Below, piece by piece: positions 18,050 through 25,362 of a DNA stretch of 64,000 nucleotides. The notes under the pieces were generated by a model. It made no database searches. It was not told the origin of the DNA and saw only the letters and a program-made list of their open reading frames with translations. Positions within the stretch are counted from its first letter, which is position 1. The number at the start of each line of letters is the position of its first letter. The translations under genes and the position numbers were made by a program. Location: positions 682,001-746,000 of the forward strand of contig CANMBU010000001.1 in assembly GCA_947496175.1 (NCBI GenBank), given 5' to 3'. This DNA comes from an uncultured Roseovarius sp. GTDB taxonomy: Bacteria; Pseudomonadota; Alphaproteobacteria; Rhodobacterales; Rhodobacteraceae.

Positions 18050-19425
18050 AGGCCCAGCACCTTGGGCAGGGCTTGCAAGATGGCGCGCGCGCCCATACCC
18101 ACCCCTCCCTTTGGACGCGCAGGCGCCGCAGTCGGGTTCCAACCGTATATATCAAAATGCGCATAGGGTGTTTCGCCCGCGAAGCGCCTCAGAAAGAGCG
18201 CTGCTGTGATTGATCCCGCAAATCCACCCTTCGGCGCGTTGTCTAGGTCAGCAATCCCAGGCTCGATCATCGCCTCGTAGGGCGTATGAAATGGGAGCCG
18301 CCAAACCGGATCTGCAACTTTTGCCGCAGACGTTTCCAGAACGCTTGCAAAAACAGGGTCATCCGTGAAGTAAGGCGCAAGGTCAGGACCAACGGCCACG
18401 CGCGCCGCACCAGTCAGGGTCGCCATTGAAATCATGAAATCTGGGCTGTCCTCCACGGCAAAACTAAGCGCATCTGCAAGCACAAGACGCCCTTCGGCAT
18501 CGGTGTTGTTGATCTCAACCGTCATACCATTGCGCGCCGTAAGGATGTCGCCCGGTCTGTAGGCGTTGCTGCTGACCGAGTTTTCCACCGCTGGGATCAA
18601 AACGCGCAGTTGAAGCGGCAGGTTCAAGCCCATGATCATATGGGCCAAGCCCAGGACAGTTGCCGCGCCGCCCATGTCTTTCTTCATGAGGCCCATGCTC
18701 GACCCTGGTTTAAGATTGAGCCCACCTGTGTCAAAGCACACACCCTTGCCCACCAGCGTAAGCTTTGGACCTTCATCGCCCCAGCGCATGTCAATCAGGC
18801 GCGGCGCTTGTTCTGCAGCACGACCAACTGTGTGAACCATCGGGAAATTCTGTTCGAGAAGCGCCTCGCCACGGGTCACGTTGATGTTCGCGCCAAACTC
18901 ATCGGCCAGCGTTGCACAGGCGGCTTCGAGTTCAACCGGGCCCATGTCCCAAGCAGGCGTGTTGATAAGGTCACGGGTGAGGCTCTCACCGGCGGCAATA
19001 ACCTCCAGTCGTTTTGCATCCACGCCGGAGGGGGCAACAAGTTGAGCCTTTGCGGGTTTTTGAGACCGGTAGCGATCGAACGCATAACCGGCAAGAAGCC
19101 AGCCTATCGCTTCTTCTTCGGCACGGTCTGGTCCCAGACCTTCAAGCCGATAGGTACCTTCCGGAAGCTGCCCCGCAACGGAGGCCAGATGAAAGCGTCC
19201 ACGCGCCCTGCTTGAAGACGCGCCATATCCTGCCAGTGCCATTTCGATCGCGCCATCCGAAGAGGGCACGAGCGTGATCTGTCCCAACGCGCCGGTAAAC
19301 CCTGAGGCGTTGACCCAGGTTTGTGTGCGCTTCTGTTGATCTGCCAGCCATGCCTCAACATTCTCTTGTTCCAGCACATGCACAGGAATGGCATGAGCAT
19401 TTTCGGCAGCAAACTTGAGCGGCAT
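18046..19425 (-). CDS. M17 leucyl aminopeptidase family protein
   Basis: A 459-residue cytosolic metallo-aminopeptidase. The family signature NTDAEGRLVLADALS is present, together with the other metal and substrate region GKGVCFDTGGLNLKPGSS and MKKDMGGAA. The length is slightly shorter than E. coli PepA (about 500) but typical of the second M17 group found with NlpC/P60 peptidases. It is the first gene of the four-gene minus-strand operon, and it probably removes N-terminal residues from peptides released by the downstream peptidase (inference). Confidence 0.93.
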   Translation of the reverse strand: MPLKFAAENAHAIPVHVLEQENVEAWLADQQKRTQTWVNASGFTGALGQITLVPSSDGAIEMALAGYGASSSRARGRFHLASVAGQLPEGTYRLEGLGPDRAEEEAIGWLLAGYAFDRYRSQKPAKAQLVAPSGVDAKRLEVIAAGESLTRDLINTPAWDMGPVELEAACATLADEFGANINVTRGEALLEQNFPMVHTVGRAAEQAPRLIDMRWGDEGPKLTLVGKGVCFDTGGLNLKPGSSMGLMKKDMGGAATVLGLAHMIMGLNLPLQLRVLIPAVENSVSSNAYRPGDILTARNGMTVEINNTDAEGRLVLADALSFAVEDSPDFMISMATLTGAARVAVGPDLAPYFTDDPVFASVLETSAAKVADPVWRLPFHTPYEAMIEPGIADLDNAPKGGFAGSITAALFLRRFAGETPYAHFDIYGWNPTAAPARPKGGVGMGARAILQALPKVLGL

Positions 19426-19491
19426 AGGCAGCGATCCTGATCAAAGCACGTATCGCCTCAACCTACTCGCAACTGCGCCGCCTGCAAGCAT

Positions 19492-19899
19492 TCAGATCGA
19501 GTAATCCTGAAGATCCCAGATTTCGTAGAGCGATGTTTCCCCAATACGCAACAAACGAGCCAAAGTCGCGGCGAGTGCCACAAGATCATCTTCGTCAATG
19601 CACTTGGTGACATCTCGTGCCACATGCGCCAGCATTTCCATACCAATTTGTTCGGAAATCGCGATCAAGCTGCGGGCGTTTTTTCGCATGTCTCGCAATT
19701 CACCGGCACGGTAACATCGCTCTGTATGTGACAACCGCGCCGCCAGCTCTTCAAGCGCGCGGCACACAACGTTCTCCGCGCCAGCTTCGCCGAGTTGATG
19801 ATACAGCTGTTCCAGACGATCGGAATCAAGCCGAACCGTCTCTTTTTGTTCTAAAAGGGTAACCTGTTCCACATCTTCACCCACATGTTTTGCCCCCAT
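19492..19899 (-). CDS. Uncharacterised helical protein, possibly degenerate Hpt-like
   Basis: A 135-residue all-helical protein started at ATG 19899 (a TTG two codons upstream is possible). Residues about 45-125 resemble a histidine phosphotransfer helical bundle, with RMLH-type spacing absent: where Hpt domains carry the phosphorylated histidine, this has DMRKNARSLIAISEQIGM, with Asn or Lys at the candidate positions. No other motif is visible. It is divergent from the carbonic anhydrase gene and follows the aminopeptidase operon on the same strand with its own promoter region. I do not claim a phosphotransfer function. Confidence 0.65.
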   Translation of the reverse strand: MGAKHVGEDVEQVTLLEQKETVRLDSDRLEQLYHQLGEAGAENVVCRALEELAARLSHTERCYRAGELRDMRKNARSLIAISEQIGMEMLAHVARDVTKCIDEDDLVALAATLARLLRIGETSLYEIWDLQDYSI

Positions 19900-20024
19900 C
19901 GGCAAGGCGACCTTTACGCCCTCAACGTTCCCAAATCCTTGCCTGGGGGCCAAATTCTCTCTCGAATTCTTATCGAATTGGGATTATTAACTGCAGCGAT
20001 GGGACACAGAATGAGGCGTTTGCG

Positions 20025-20675
20025 ATGAAGAGAGTCCGCCCGCTTCCAAGTTATCTAGTCCAGCGCTACCAGGGCTGGAAGGCAACAAAGTACAAAGATA
20101 ATCAGGCGTGGTATCGCCATCTGGCGCATGAGGGCCAGCATCCCCGCGCAATGGTGATCTGTTGCTGCGACAGCCGGGTGCATGTTACAGCCGTGTTTGG
20201 GGCTGACCAAGGTGAGTTTTTCTTGCACCGCAACATCGCCAACCTGGTTCCCCCCTTTACCGAGGACGGCGCGCAGCATGGTACATCTGCGGCAGTGGAA
20301 TATGCTGTCACTGCGTTGAAAGTGGCGCATGTAATCGTGCTGGGCCATTCGAATTGCGGGGGCGTGCGCGGCTGTGAGGCGATGTGTTCCGGTGAGGCAC
20401 CCGAACTGGAAGGCAAAACAAGCTTTGTGGGCCGTTGGATGGATATTCTGCGCCCGGGCTATGACCGGGTCAAGGATATTGAGGACAAGGAAAAACGTAT
20501 CGCCGAGTTAGAGAAGCAGGCCGTCATCGTCTCGCTGGAAAACCTCATGTCTTTCCCTTTCGTGCGTGATGGTATTGCCGAGGGCACCTTGACCGTGCAT
20601 GGCCTGTGGCATGACATTGGCGAAGGCGAGATTGAGCATTACAGCGCGGTGGACGACAAGTTCGTGCCAGTTTAA
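20025..20675 (+). CDS. Beta-carbonic anhydrase
   Basis: A 216-residue zinc enzyme that interconverts CO2 and bicarbonate in the cytosol. Zinc ligands are visible: Cys47 in CCDSR with Asp49 and Arg51 as the active-site dyad, and His108 and Cys111 in GHSNCGG. Start ATG 20025 has GAGG about eight bases upstream; upstream in-frame codons are non-homologous. It is followed by an SbtA-like bicarbonate transporter and an SbtB-like PII protein, 70 bases downstream, so its likely role is to handle imported inorganic carbon. Confidence 0.95.
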   Translation: MKRVRPLPSYLVQRYQGWKATKYKDNQAWYRHLAHEGQHPRAMVICCCDSRVHVTAVFGADQGEFFLHRNIANLVPPFTEDGAQHGTSAAVEYAVTALKVAHVIVLGHSNCGGVRGCEAMCSGEAPELEGKTSFVGRWMDILRPGYDRVKDIEDKEKRIAELEKQAVIVSLENLMSFPFVRDGIAEGTLTVHGLWHDIGEGEIEHYSAVDDKFVPV

Positions 20676-20716
20676 GCCTAAATCAAGTCCTACTTTCTTT
20701 TCGTTACAAATCGACT

Positions 20717-20743
20717 AGTTCCCCAGAAACAGGGACAGGAACT
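20717..20743 (+). promoter_or_regulatory. Possible hairpin over the sbtA-like ribosome site
   Basis: AGTTCC (20717-20722) is the exact reverse complement of GGAACT (20738-20743), which includes the purine-rich ribosome site directly before the ATG at 20746. The 15-base loop is CCAGAAACAGGGACA. The stem could hide the ribosome site until unfolded. Inference only. Confidence 0.35.
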
Positions 20744-20745
20744 TT

Positions 20746-21723
20746 ATGACCGAAATTCTTTCGCTGGCCGCAGACAATCTGATTTCGCCTATTGTCTTGT
20801 CCTTCGCTCTTGGTCTCGCTGCGGCGCTGGCAAGGTCTGATCTCTCGGTGCCGGAAGCGGCTGCCAAGGCTTTATCAATCTACCTGCTCTTTGCCATTGG
20901 CTTCAAAGGCGGAGTGAGCGTCGCCGATCATGGCATCGACGCTACTCTTGGCCTGACACTCTTGGCAGGGGTTATCCTGTCAGCAAGCCTGCCATTCATT
21001 GCCTTCATGCTGCTGCGTGTTGTGTCACGCATGGATCGGCTGAACGCCGCTGCGGTAGCCGGGCATTATGGCTCGATCTCGATTGTGACCTTCGTGGCGG
21101 CCACATCCGTTCTGGAAGGACGCGGCATATCTTCCGAAGGCTACATGGTTGCCGTGGCCGCCGCGATGGAGGCACCGGCGATCCTTTCGGCGCTCTGGCT
21201 TGTCTCACGCGGCGAAAAGGGCGGGCGCATGGATGCAGGGCTATGGCGGGAGATCCTTTTGAACGGCTCCATCGTTCTCTTGGTCGGCTCCTTTCTGATC
21301 GGCTGGATCACTGGCCCTGAAGGTCTTGCTGAGATTGACAGTTTTATCGTGGCCCCCTTCAAAGGTGTGCTGTGTCTCTTCCTTCTAGATATGGGGCTCG
21401 TCGCTGGACGGGGTATGAAGAAAGGGCGAGGCGCGATTGGTATTGGAGGCTTAGCTTTCGGTCTCATTATGCCAGTCGTCGGCAGTTTTGCTGGCTTGGC
21501 TGCCGCTATGGCGCTTGGTCTCTCCACGGGTGGCACTGTGCTGCTCATGGTGCTCTCGGCTTCGGCCAGTTATATTGCCGTGCCCGCCGCAATGCGCGTG
21601 GCCCTACCCGAAGCCAACCCTTCGATTTACCTTACGCTTTCACTTGGCGTGACATTCCCTTTCAATCTTGTGCTTGGCATTCCGCTCTATGTGGCCATTG
21701 CCAGTGCTGCGACAGGAGGCTGA
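20746..21723 (+). CDS. SbtA-type sodium-dependent bicarbonate transporter
   Basis: A 325-residue membrane protein with about ten hydrophobic helices and no signal peptide, matching the DUF897/SbtA family, which imports bicarbonate with sodium in cyanobacteria. Characteristic segments include FAIGFKGGVSVADHG, VAGHYGSISIVTFV, AMEAPAIL and SASASYIAVPAAMR. It sits between a carbonic anhydrase and an SbtB-like gene, the gene company expected for this transporter. Heterotrophic members have not all been tested, so substrate assignment is by family and context. A possible hairpin covers the ribosome site. Confidence 0.9.
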   Translation: MTEILSLAADNLISPIVLSFALGLAAALARSDLSVPEAAAKALSIYLLFAIGFKGGVSVADHGIDATLGLTLLAGVILSASLPFIAFMLLRVVSRMDRLNAAAVAGHYGSISIVTFVAATSVLEGRGISSEGYMVAVAAAMEAPAILSALWLVSRGEKGGRMDAGLWREILLNGSIVLLVGSFLIGWITGPEGLAEIDSFIVAPFKGVLCLFLLDMGLVAGRGMKKGRGAIGIGGLAFGLIMPVVGSFAGLAAAMALGLSTGGTVLLMVLSASASYIAVPAAMRVALPEANPSIYLTLSLGVTFPFNLVLGIPLYVAIASAATGG

Positions 21724-21724
21724 T

Positions 21725-22036
21725 ATGCAAACCCACAAAGCCAAACGGGTGGAAATCACGATTGAAAAAGTGATGCAAAGCCGCCTAACCGACGCCCTTC
21801 AGAAAGCCGATGTCACAGGATACACTGTTCTCCCTGTTTTTGGTGGATCCGGGCGATCAGGTGAATGGAGCCGTTCCGGCCAGGTTGGTCGTGCCGATGG
21901 TATGGTGCAGGTCGTGTGCATCATTCGCCCCGAACGTCTTGATACGCTATTGGAAGCGGCGTTTTCAGTGGTGGAACGCCACATTGGCGTTGTCTGTGTC
22001 ACTGATTGTGAAGTGCTGCGGGCGGAGCGGTTTTAG
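21725..22036 (+). CDS. SbtB-like PII-family signalling protein
   Basis: A 103-residue PII-fold protein, one base after the stop of the SbtA-like gene. The ferredoxin-like pattern is visible: KRVEITIEKVMQSRLTDALQ, a T-loop region GGSGRSGEWSRSGQ, then MVQVVCIIRPERLDTLLEAA. In cyanobacteria SbtB binds adenylates and inhibits SbtA; here the same regulation is inferred from pairing. The T-loop has no tyrosine, so GlnD-type uridylylation (glnD is at 50 kb) is unlikely. The CxxxxC redox tail of some SbtB proteins is absent. Confidence 0.85.
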   Translation: MQTHKAKRVEITIEKVMQSRLTDALQKADVTGYTVLPVFGGSGRSGEWSRSGQVGRADGMVQVVCIIRPERLDTLLEAAFSVVERHIGVVCVTDCEVLRAERF

Positions 22037-22059
22037 CGCCACCCGCGCGCCACGCACAG

Positions 22060-23682
22060 CTATTGAATAAACATGCCTTCGGGCCATTCAATCGTATGTG
22101 ACAGTTTCACCGACTGGCTCTCACCCGCAGCAAGATCAAAGCTCCAGGCCATAACGCCGCGCTTTTCGTCTACTCTTGTATCCTGCGGCTTAGGAGATGC
22201 GCTCCAGGTGATCTCCAGATCCTCCTGCTCGGAATAGGGCACCCGGTCCACCAGACGCACAGGCCAGCTTTGTCCCGTTAGATTCTCCACTTCAATGCGC
22301 ACATCCTCAGTGAACTGGTTGGACTTTGTGATGACACCCCGGCCCCCTTCATTGCGATCCAGAACCGTGCGTGTCAGGCGCAGGCCGTCTATCGGACCAA
22401 AGGACAATTCAGCCTCACCGCCAGATGCCACCATTTGCATCGGACGCTGGCCGACAAAGCGATCATCCAGATAAAAGCTTGCCTCGGCCGTAGGCAGGAT
22501 CAGCTCACCCATGTCATTGGTGAAACTTGCCATGAGAAAGGCGGTTTGGTCACTGAGCGGCACAGCCTGTGCAACAAGCTCGGCAGAGGTTTCCAACTCT
22601 CCCAAGGCCAGACGCACACGATCCGCGCCTGAGGCTACGGAGACAGTTCCCGGGTAGGTGTAAGTCACCGAAAGACCGTCAAAACTAGCCGCCGCTTGCT
22701 CCACCGCAACCGGTTCTGCGGCGACGCGCCCTTCGGCCTGATCCGCGAACGCTTCCAGGCTTTGGACCGCACCACGCACCTGCACATCTGCTTCATAGAT
22801 CCGGCGCAGCCACGGCCAGACATCGCTTGGCGCGGTTTGCTCGCTTGGGCGCACGGTGGACAATGTCAAAGCCGCGTCTTCCCAGTTCTCGCCGGTGTAT
22901 TGCGCCACATAGGCCCCGCGTTCCAGGCTGAGCGCACCAGTCTCGCGCGTCAGGCGCACATCGTAGACCGGCTGCCAGCTTGCTTCGCGTGTGTTATATG
23001 TGACGGTCAAAGTCCCTTGTGTTTCCGCGTCTGATGAAACGGAAACAGCCAGCATGGCTTTATCTTCCCGCTCAGGCACCAGCGCCGCCAGAGCTTGACG
23101 CGCCGCATCCAGTTCTTTGGTCAGGTCTTTGAGTGCCAAAGTGGCCTCTTCAGCGCGGCGCTCAGCCTGATGTGCGGTTTTCAAAGCTGTCAGGGTCTCG
23201 TCTCCGATCATTGCAGACAAATCCCTGAGGGAGGTAACATCCAGTTCTGCCACACCGTCGCCTTCACCCAGTTTTTCCAGAAACGCGACCCGCGCTTGCG
23301 CCGCGTCTACTTCAAGCCCGATGGCTTCAATATCGCCCTGTGCTGCGCGCAATGCAGCCTCAAGGCGCTCTACTTCGGCTCTTGCAGCCTGAAGCTCCGA
23401 TGTCTCTTCCTCGCTACGCGGCGGAATAAAATCGTTGCGTGCCGACACACTGCCCATCTTCGCACCGGTGACCTGGACCCGCACGGAAGCCAAGGGCGTA
23501 GAGAGCGGTAAATCCGTCAAGATCAACTGATGCTGGCCTGCTGGAATGGTATAGGGCACTACACGGGTGATGGTGGCGCCCTGCGGGTAAAGGGTCACTG
23601 CGCTTACATCGCTGGACAGGGCGAAATCGTCAGCAAAGGCGGGAATTGGCAACGCGGCCAAAAAGAGGGGAATTGCACGCAT
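22060..23682 (-). CDS. DUF4139/mucoidy-inhibitor-like exported protein
   Basis: A 540-residue protein with a signal peptide (MRAIPLFLAALPIPAFA), an N-terminal DUF4140-type domain (ALSSDVSAVTLYPQGATITR), a long coiled coil at about 85-200 rich in Glu, Ala and Leu (SELQAARAEVERLEAALRAA), and a C-terminal DUF4139 beta domain (TLTVTYNTREASWQPVYDVR). This order matches MuiA-like proteins of unknown molecular function. It is probably periplasmic. Start ATG 23682 has an AGGAGAG ribosome site. It converges on the SbtB-like gene, with 23 bases between stops. Confidence 0.9.
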   Translation of the reverse strand: MRAIPLFLAALPIPAFADDFALSSDVSAVTLYPQGATITRVVPYTIPAGQHQLILTDLPLSTPLASVRVQVTGAKMGSVSARNDFIPPRSEEETSELQAARAEVERLEAALRAAQGDIEAIGLEVDAAQARVAFLEKLGEGDGVAELDVTSLRDLSAMIGDETLTALKTAHQAERRAEEATLALKDLTKELDAARQALAALVPEREDKAMLAVSVSSDAETQGTLTVTYNTREASWQPVYDVRLTRETGALSLERGAYVAQYTGENWEDAALTLSTVRPSEQTAPSDVWPWLRRIYEADVQVRGAVQSLEAFADQAEGRVAAEPVAVEQAAASFDGLSVTYTYPGTVSVASGADRVRLALGELETSAELVAQAVPLSDQTAFLMASFTNDMGELILPTAEASFYLDDRFVGQRPMQMVASGGEAELSFGPIDGLRLTRTVLDRNEGGRGVITKSNQFTEDVRIEVENLTGQSWPVRLVDRVPYSEQEDLEITWSASPKPQDTRVDEKRGVMAWSFDLAAGESQSVKLSHTIEWPEGMFIQ

Positions 23683-23778
23683 GGGGTACTCTCCTGAAAC
23701 GTCGATCCGAGGATCATATGACCTATAGGACGCAGGCCACGTCCGGTTTCTTGGGAGTTTACGAAAATATTTCCGAAA

Positions 23779-23815
23779 TAAAAAAGTTTGCGCCGCCCAA
23801 GATGTGGACGGCGCA
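23779..23815 (-). terminator. Rho-independent terminator downstream of asd
   Basis: On the minus strand a ten-base stem TGCGCCGTCC / GGGCGGCGCA (23815-23806 with 23798-23789, one non-Watson-Crick G-T pair) with a seven-base loop is followed by AAC and a run of T (about 23785-23779). It lies 30 bases after the asd stop. Confidence 0.85.
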
Positions 23816-23843
23816 CAATTCATCTAGCATTTGAGAAGGCCGC

Positions 23844-24866
23844 TCAGCCCTTTTTCAACACCCGATTGCCGAGTGTTTCCGCGATCTGCACTGCATTGAG
23901 AGCCGCGCCCTTGCGCAGGTTGTCGGACACGCACCACAGGTTCAGGCCATTGTCGATTGTGCTGTCCTGACGAATGCGGCTGATGAAAGTGGCATAATCC
24001 CCTACACATTCGCGGGGCGTGACGTAACCGCCATCTTCGCGCTTGTCGATGACCATCACACCCGGAGCCTCACGCAGGATATCGCGGGCCTCGTCTTCGT
24101 CGAGAAACTCTTCGAATTCGATGTTCACCGCCTCCGAGTGGCCCACGAAAACCGGTACGCGCACACAAGTCGCCGTGACCTTGATCGAAGGATCCACGAT
24201 CTTTTTCGTCTCCACCACCATCTTCCACTCTTCCTTGGTCGAGCCGTCTTCCATGAACTTGTCGATATGAGGAATGACGTTGAAGGCGATGTCCTTGGTG
24301 TAAACTTTGCGCTCGTAGTCAGCGGTCGGATTGTATTGCGCCTTGGTCTGATCCCAGAGCTCATCAATCGCGTCTTTGCCAGAGCCCGAAACAGACTGAT
24401 AGGTGCTGACCACAACCCGTTTGATGCGCGCGCGCTCATGCAGCGGCTTTAGTGCGACAACCATCTGCGCGGTTGAGCAGTTGGGGTTGGCGATTATGTT
24501 TTTCTTCGCGTATTGCTCCACAGCTTCGGGATTACACTCGGGCACCACCAGCGGGATGTCTGGGTCATAGCGATAAAGTGAGCTGTTATCGATCACCACA
24601 CAGCCGGCCGCCGCAGATTTTGGCGCATATTTCTTGGTGGCATCCGAACCAATCGCAAAGAGTGCAATGTCCCAGCCCGTGAAGTCGAACGTATCCAGAT
24701 CTTCCGTCTTCAAAGTTCGTTCGCCAAAGCTGACTTCTGTGCCGAGCGACCGGCGGCTTGCAAGCACCGCGATCTCATCGACAGGAAACTGGCGTTCGGC
24801 CAGGATGTTCAGCATTTCGCGGCCCACATTGCCTGTGGCCCCCGCGACGACGACTTTGTACCCCAT
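23844..24866 (-). CDS. asd: Aspartate-semialdehyde dehydrogenase
   Basis: NADPH-dependent reduction of aspartyl phosphate to aspartate semialdehyde, the branch point to lysine/DAP, methionine and threonine. The 340-residue product has the nucleotide-binding GATGNVGREML at about 9-19, the catalytic cysteine in IANPNCSTAQMV and SVSGSGKDAIDEL. I use the ATG at 24866, which gives the family-typical N-terminus GYKVVVAGATG; an upstream in-frame start (24944) adds 26 residues without homology. It is a single-gene unit ending at a strong hairpin terminator. Confidence 0.97.
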   Translation of the reverse strand: MGYKVVVAGATGNVGREMLNILAERQFPVDEIAVLASRRSLGTEVSFGERTLKTEDLDTFDFTGWDIALFAIGSDATKKYAPKSAAAGCVVIDNSSLYRYDPDIPLVVPECNPEAVEQYAKKNIIANPNCSTAQMVVALKPLHERARIKRVVVSTYQSVSGSGKDAIDELWDQTKAQYNPTADYERKVYTKDIAFNVIPHIDKFMEDGSTKEEWKMVVETKKIVDPSIKVTATCVRVPVFVGHSEAVNIEFEEFLDEDEARDILREAPGVMVIDKREDGGYVTPRECVGDYATFISRIRQDSTIDNGLNLWCVSDNLRKGAALNAVQIAETLGNRVLKKG

Positions 24867-24957
24867 TTCGGGAATCCTTCTTTTTCGAGTTACAACGGCG
24901 CGCTCATACCCCACAGAAGCTTGATATAAAAGGGCCTGCGGCAATCAGAACCGGGTT

Positions 24958-24977
24958 ATTTCAATAATTTTCGAAAT
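24958..24977. promoter_or_regulatory. Upstream ArsR-type operator candidate
   Basis: ATTTC (24958-24962) and GAAAT (24973-24977) form an inverted repeat. A second, more perfect site with related arms starts exactly 40 bases downstream, suggesting paired binding sites for the ArsR repressor. Confidence 0.4.
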
Positions 24978-24982
24978 ATTAC

Positions 24983-25010
24983 TTGTCACAGATATTTATT
25001 TCTATATTTT
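24983..25010 (+). promoter_or_regulatory. Candidate promoter of the arsR-permease operon
   Basis: TTGTCA (24983-24988) and TATTTT (25005-25010) are separated by 16 bases and resemble sigma-70 elements. Transcription would begin seven or eight bases after the -10 element, at the ATG at 25018, making a leaderless message. Confidence 0.45.
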
Positions 25011-25017
25011 TAGAAAT
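24998..25017. promoter_or_regulatory. ArsR operator candidate overlapping the -10 region
   Basis: ATTTCTA (24998-25004) and TAGAAAT (25011-25017) are perfect seven-base inverted arms around a six-base TATTTT centre. The site overlaps the candidate -10 element and ends immediately before the arsR start codon, ideal for steric repression. Confidence 0.6.
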
Positions 25018-25362
25018 ATGAAAACAGTATTGATTCCCGATATCCCGCTTGAACAGGCCGCCTCTACCTTTGCCGCTTTGGGGAGTGAACAAAGGTTGCT
25101 CGTGCTGCACACATTGGTGCGCGCCGGACCGGATGGATTGCGCATCGGGGAACTGGGAGAACGCACAGGAGTCACCGGCTCAACCCTGACCCATCATATG
25201 AAAATCCTTTCTCAGGCGGGGCTTGTCGCACAGGAAAAACAAGGGCGCAGCATCATTTGTGCCGCCGTGGCCTATGACGAGCTGCGCGCGTTGAGCGAGT
25301 TTCTCCTGCGTGAGTGCTGTGCCGACAGCGACCATCCACATGAGGACCACAAGAATGGTTGA
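25018..25362 (+). CDS. ArsR-family winged-helix repressor
   Basis: A 114-residue regulator with a canonical ArsR winged helix: AASTFAALGSEQRLLVLHTL, then GELGERTGVTGSTLTHHMKI as the recognition helix and AGLVAQEKQGR as the wing. A C-terminal cluster (RECCADSDHPHEDH) has two cysteines, two histidines and several acids and could bind metal or metalloid. The ATG is immediately preceded by an operator-like palindrome, with no ribosome-binding sequence. Its stop overlaps the permease start by eight bases, so it probably represses itself and the permease. Confidence 0.93.
   Translation: MKTVLIPDIPLEQAASTFAALGSEQRLLVLHTLVRAGPDGLRIGELGERTGVTGSTLTHHMKILSQAGLVAQEKQGRSIICAAVAYDELRALSEFLLRECCADSDHPHEDHKNG

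Noticed and set aside
18610-19215. 201-codon plus-strand ORF opposite the M17 aminopeptidase gene
   Set aside because: Shadow frame of a gene with full family motifs; composition is atypical and there is no ribosome site.
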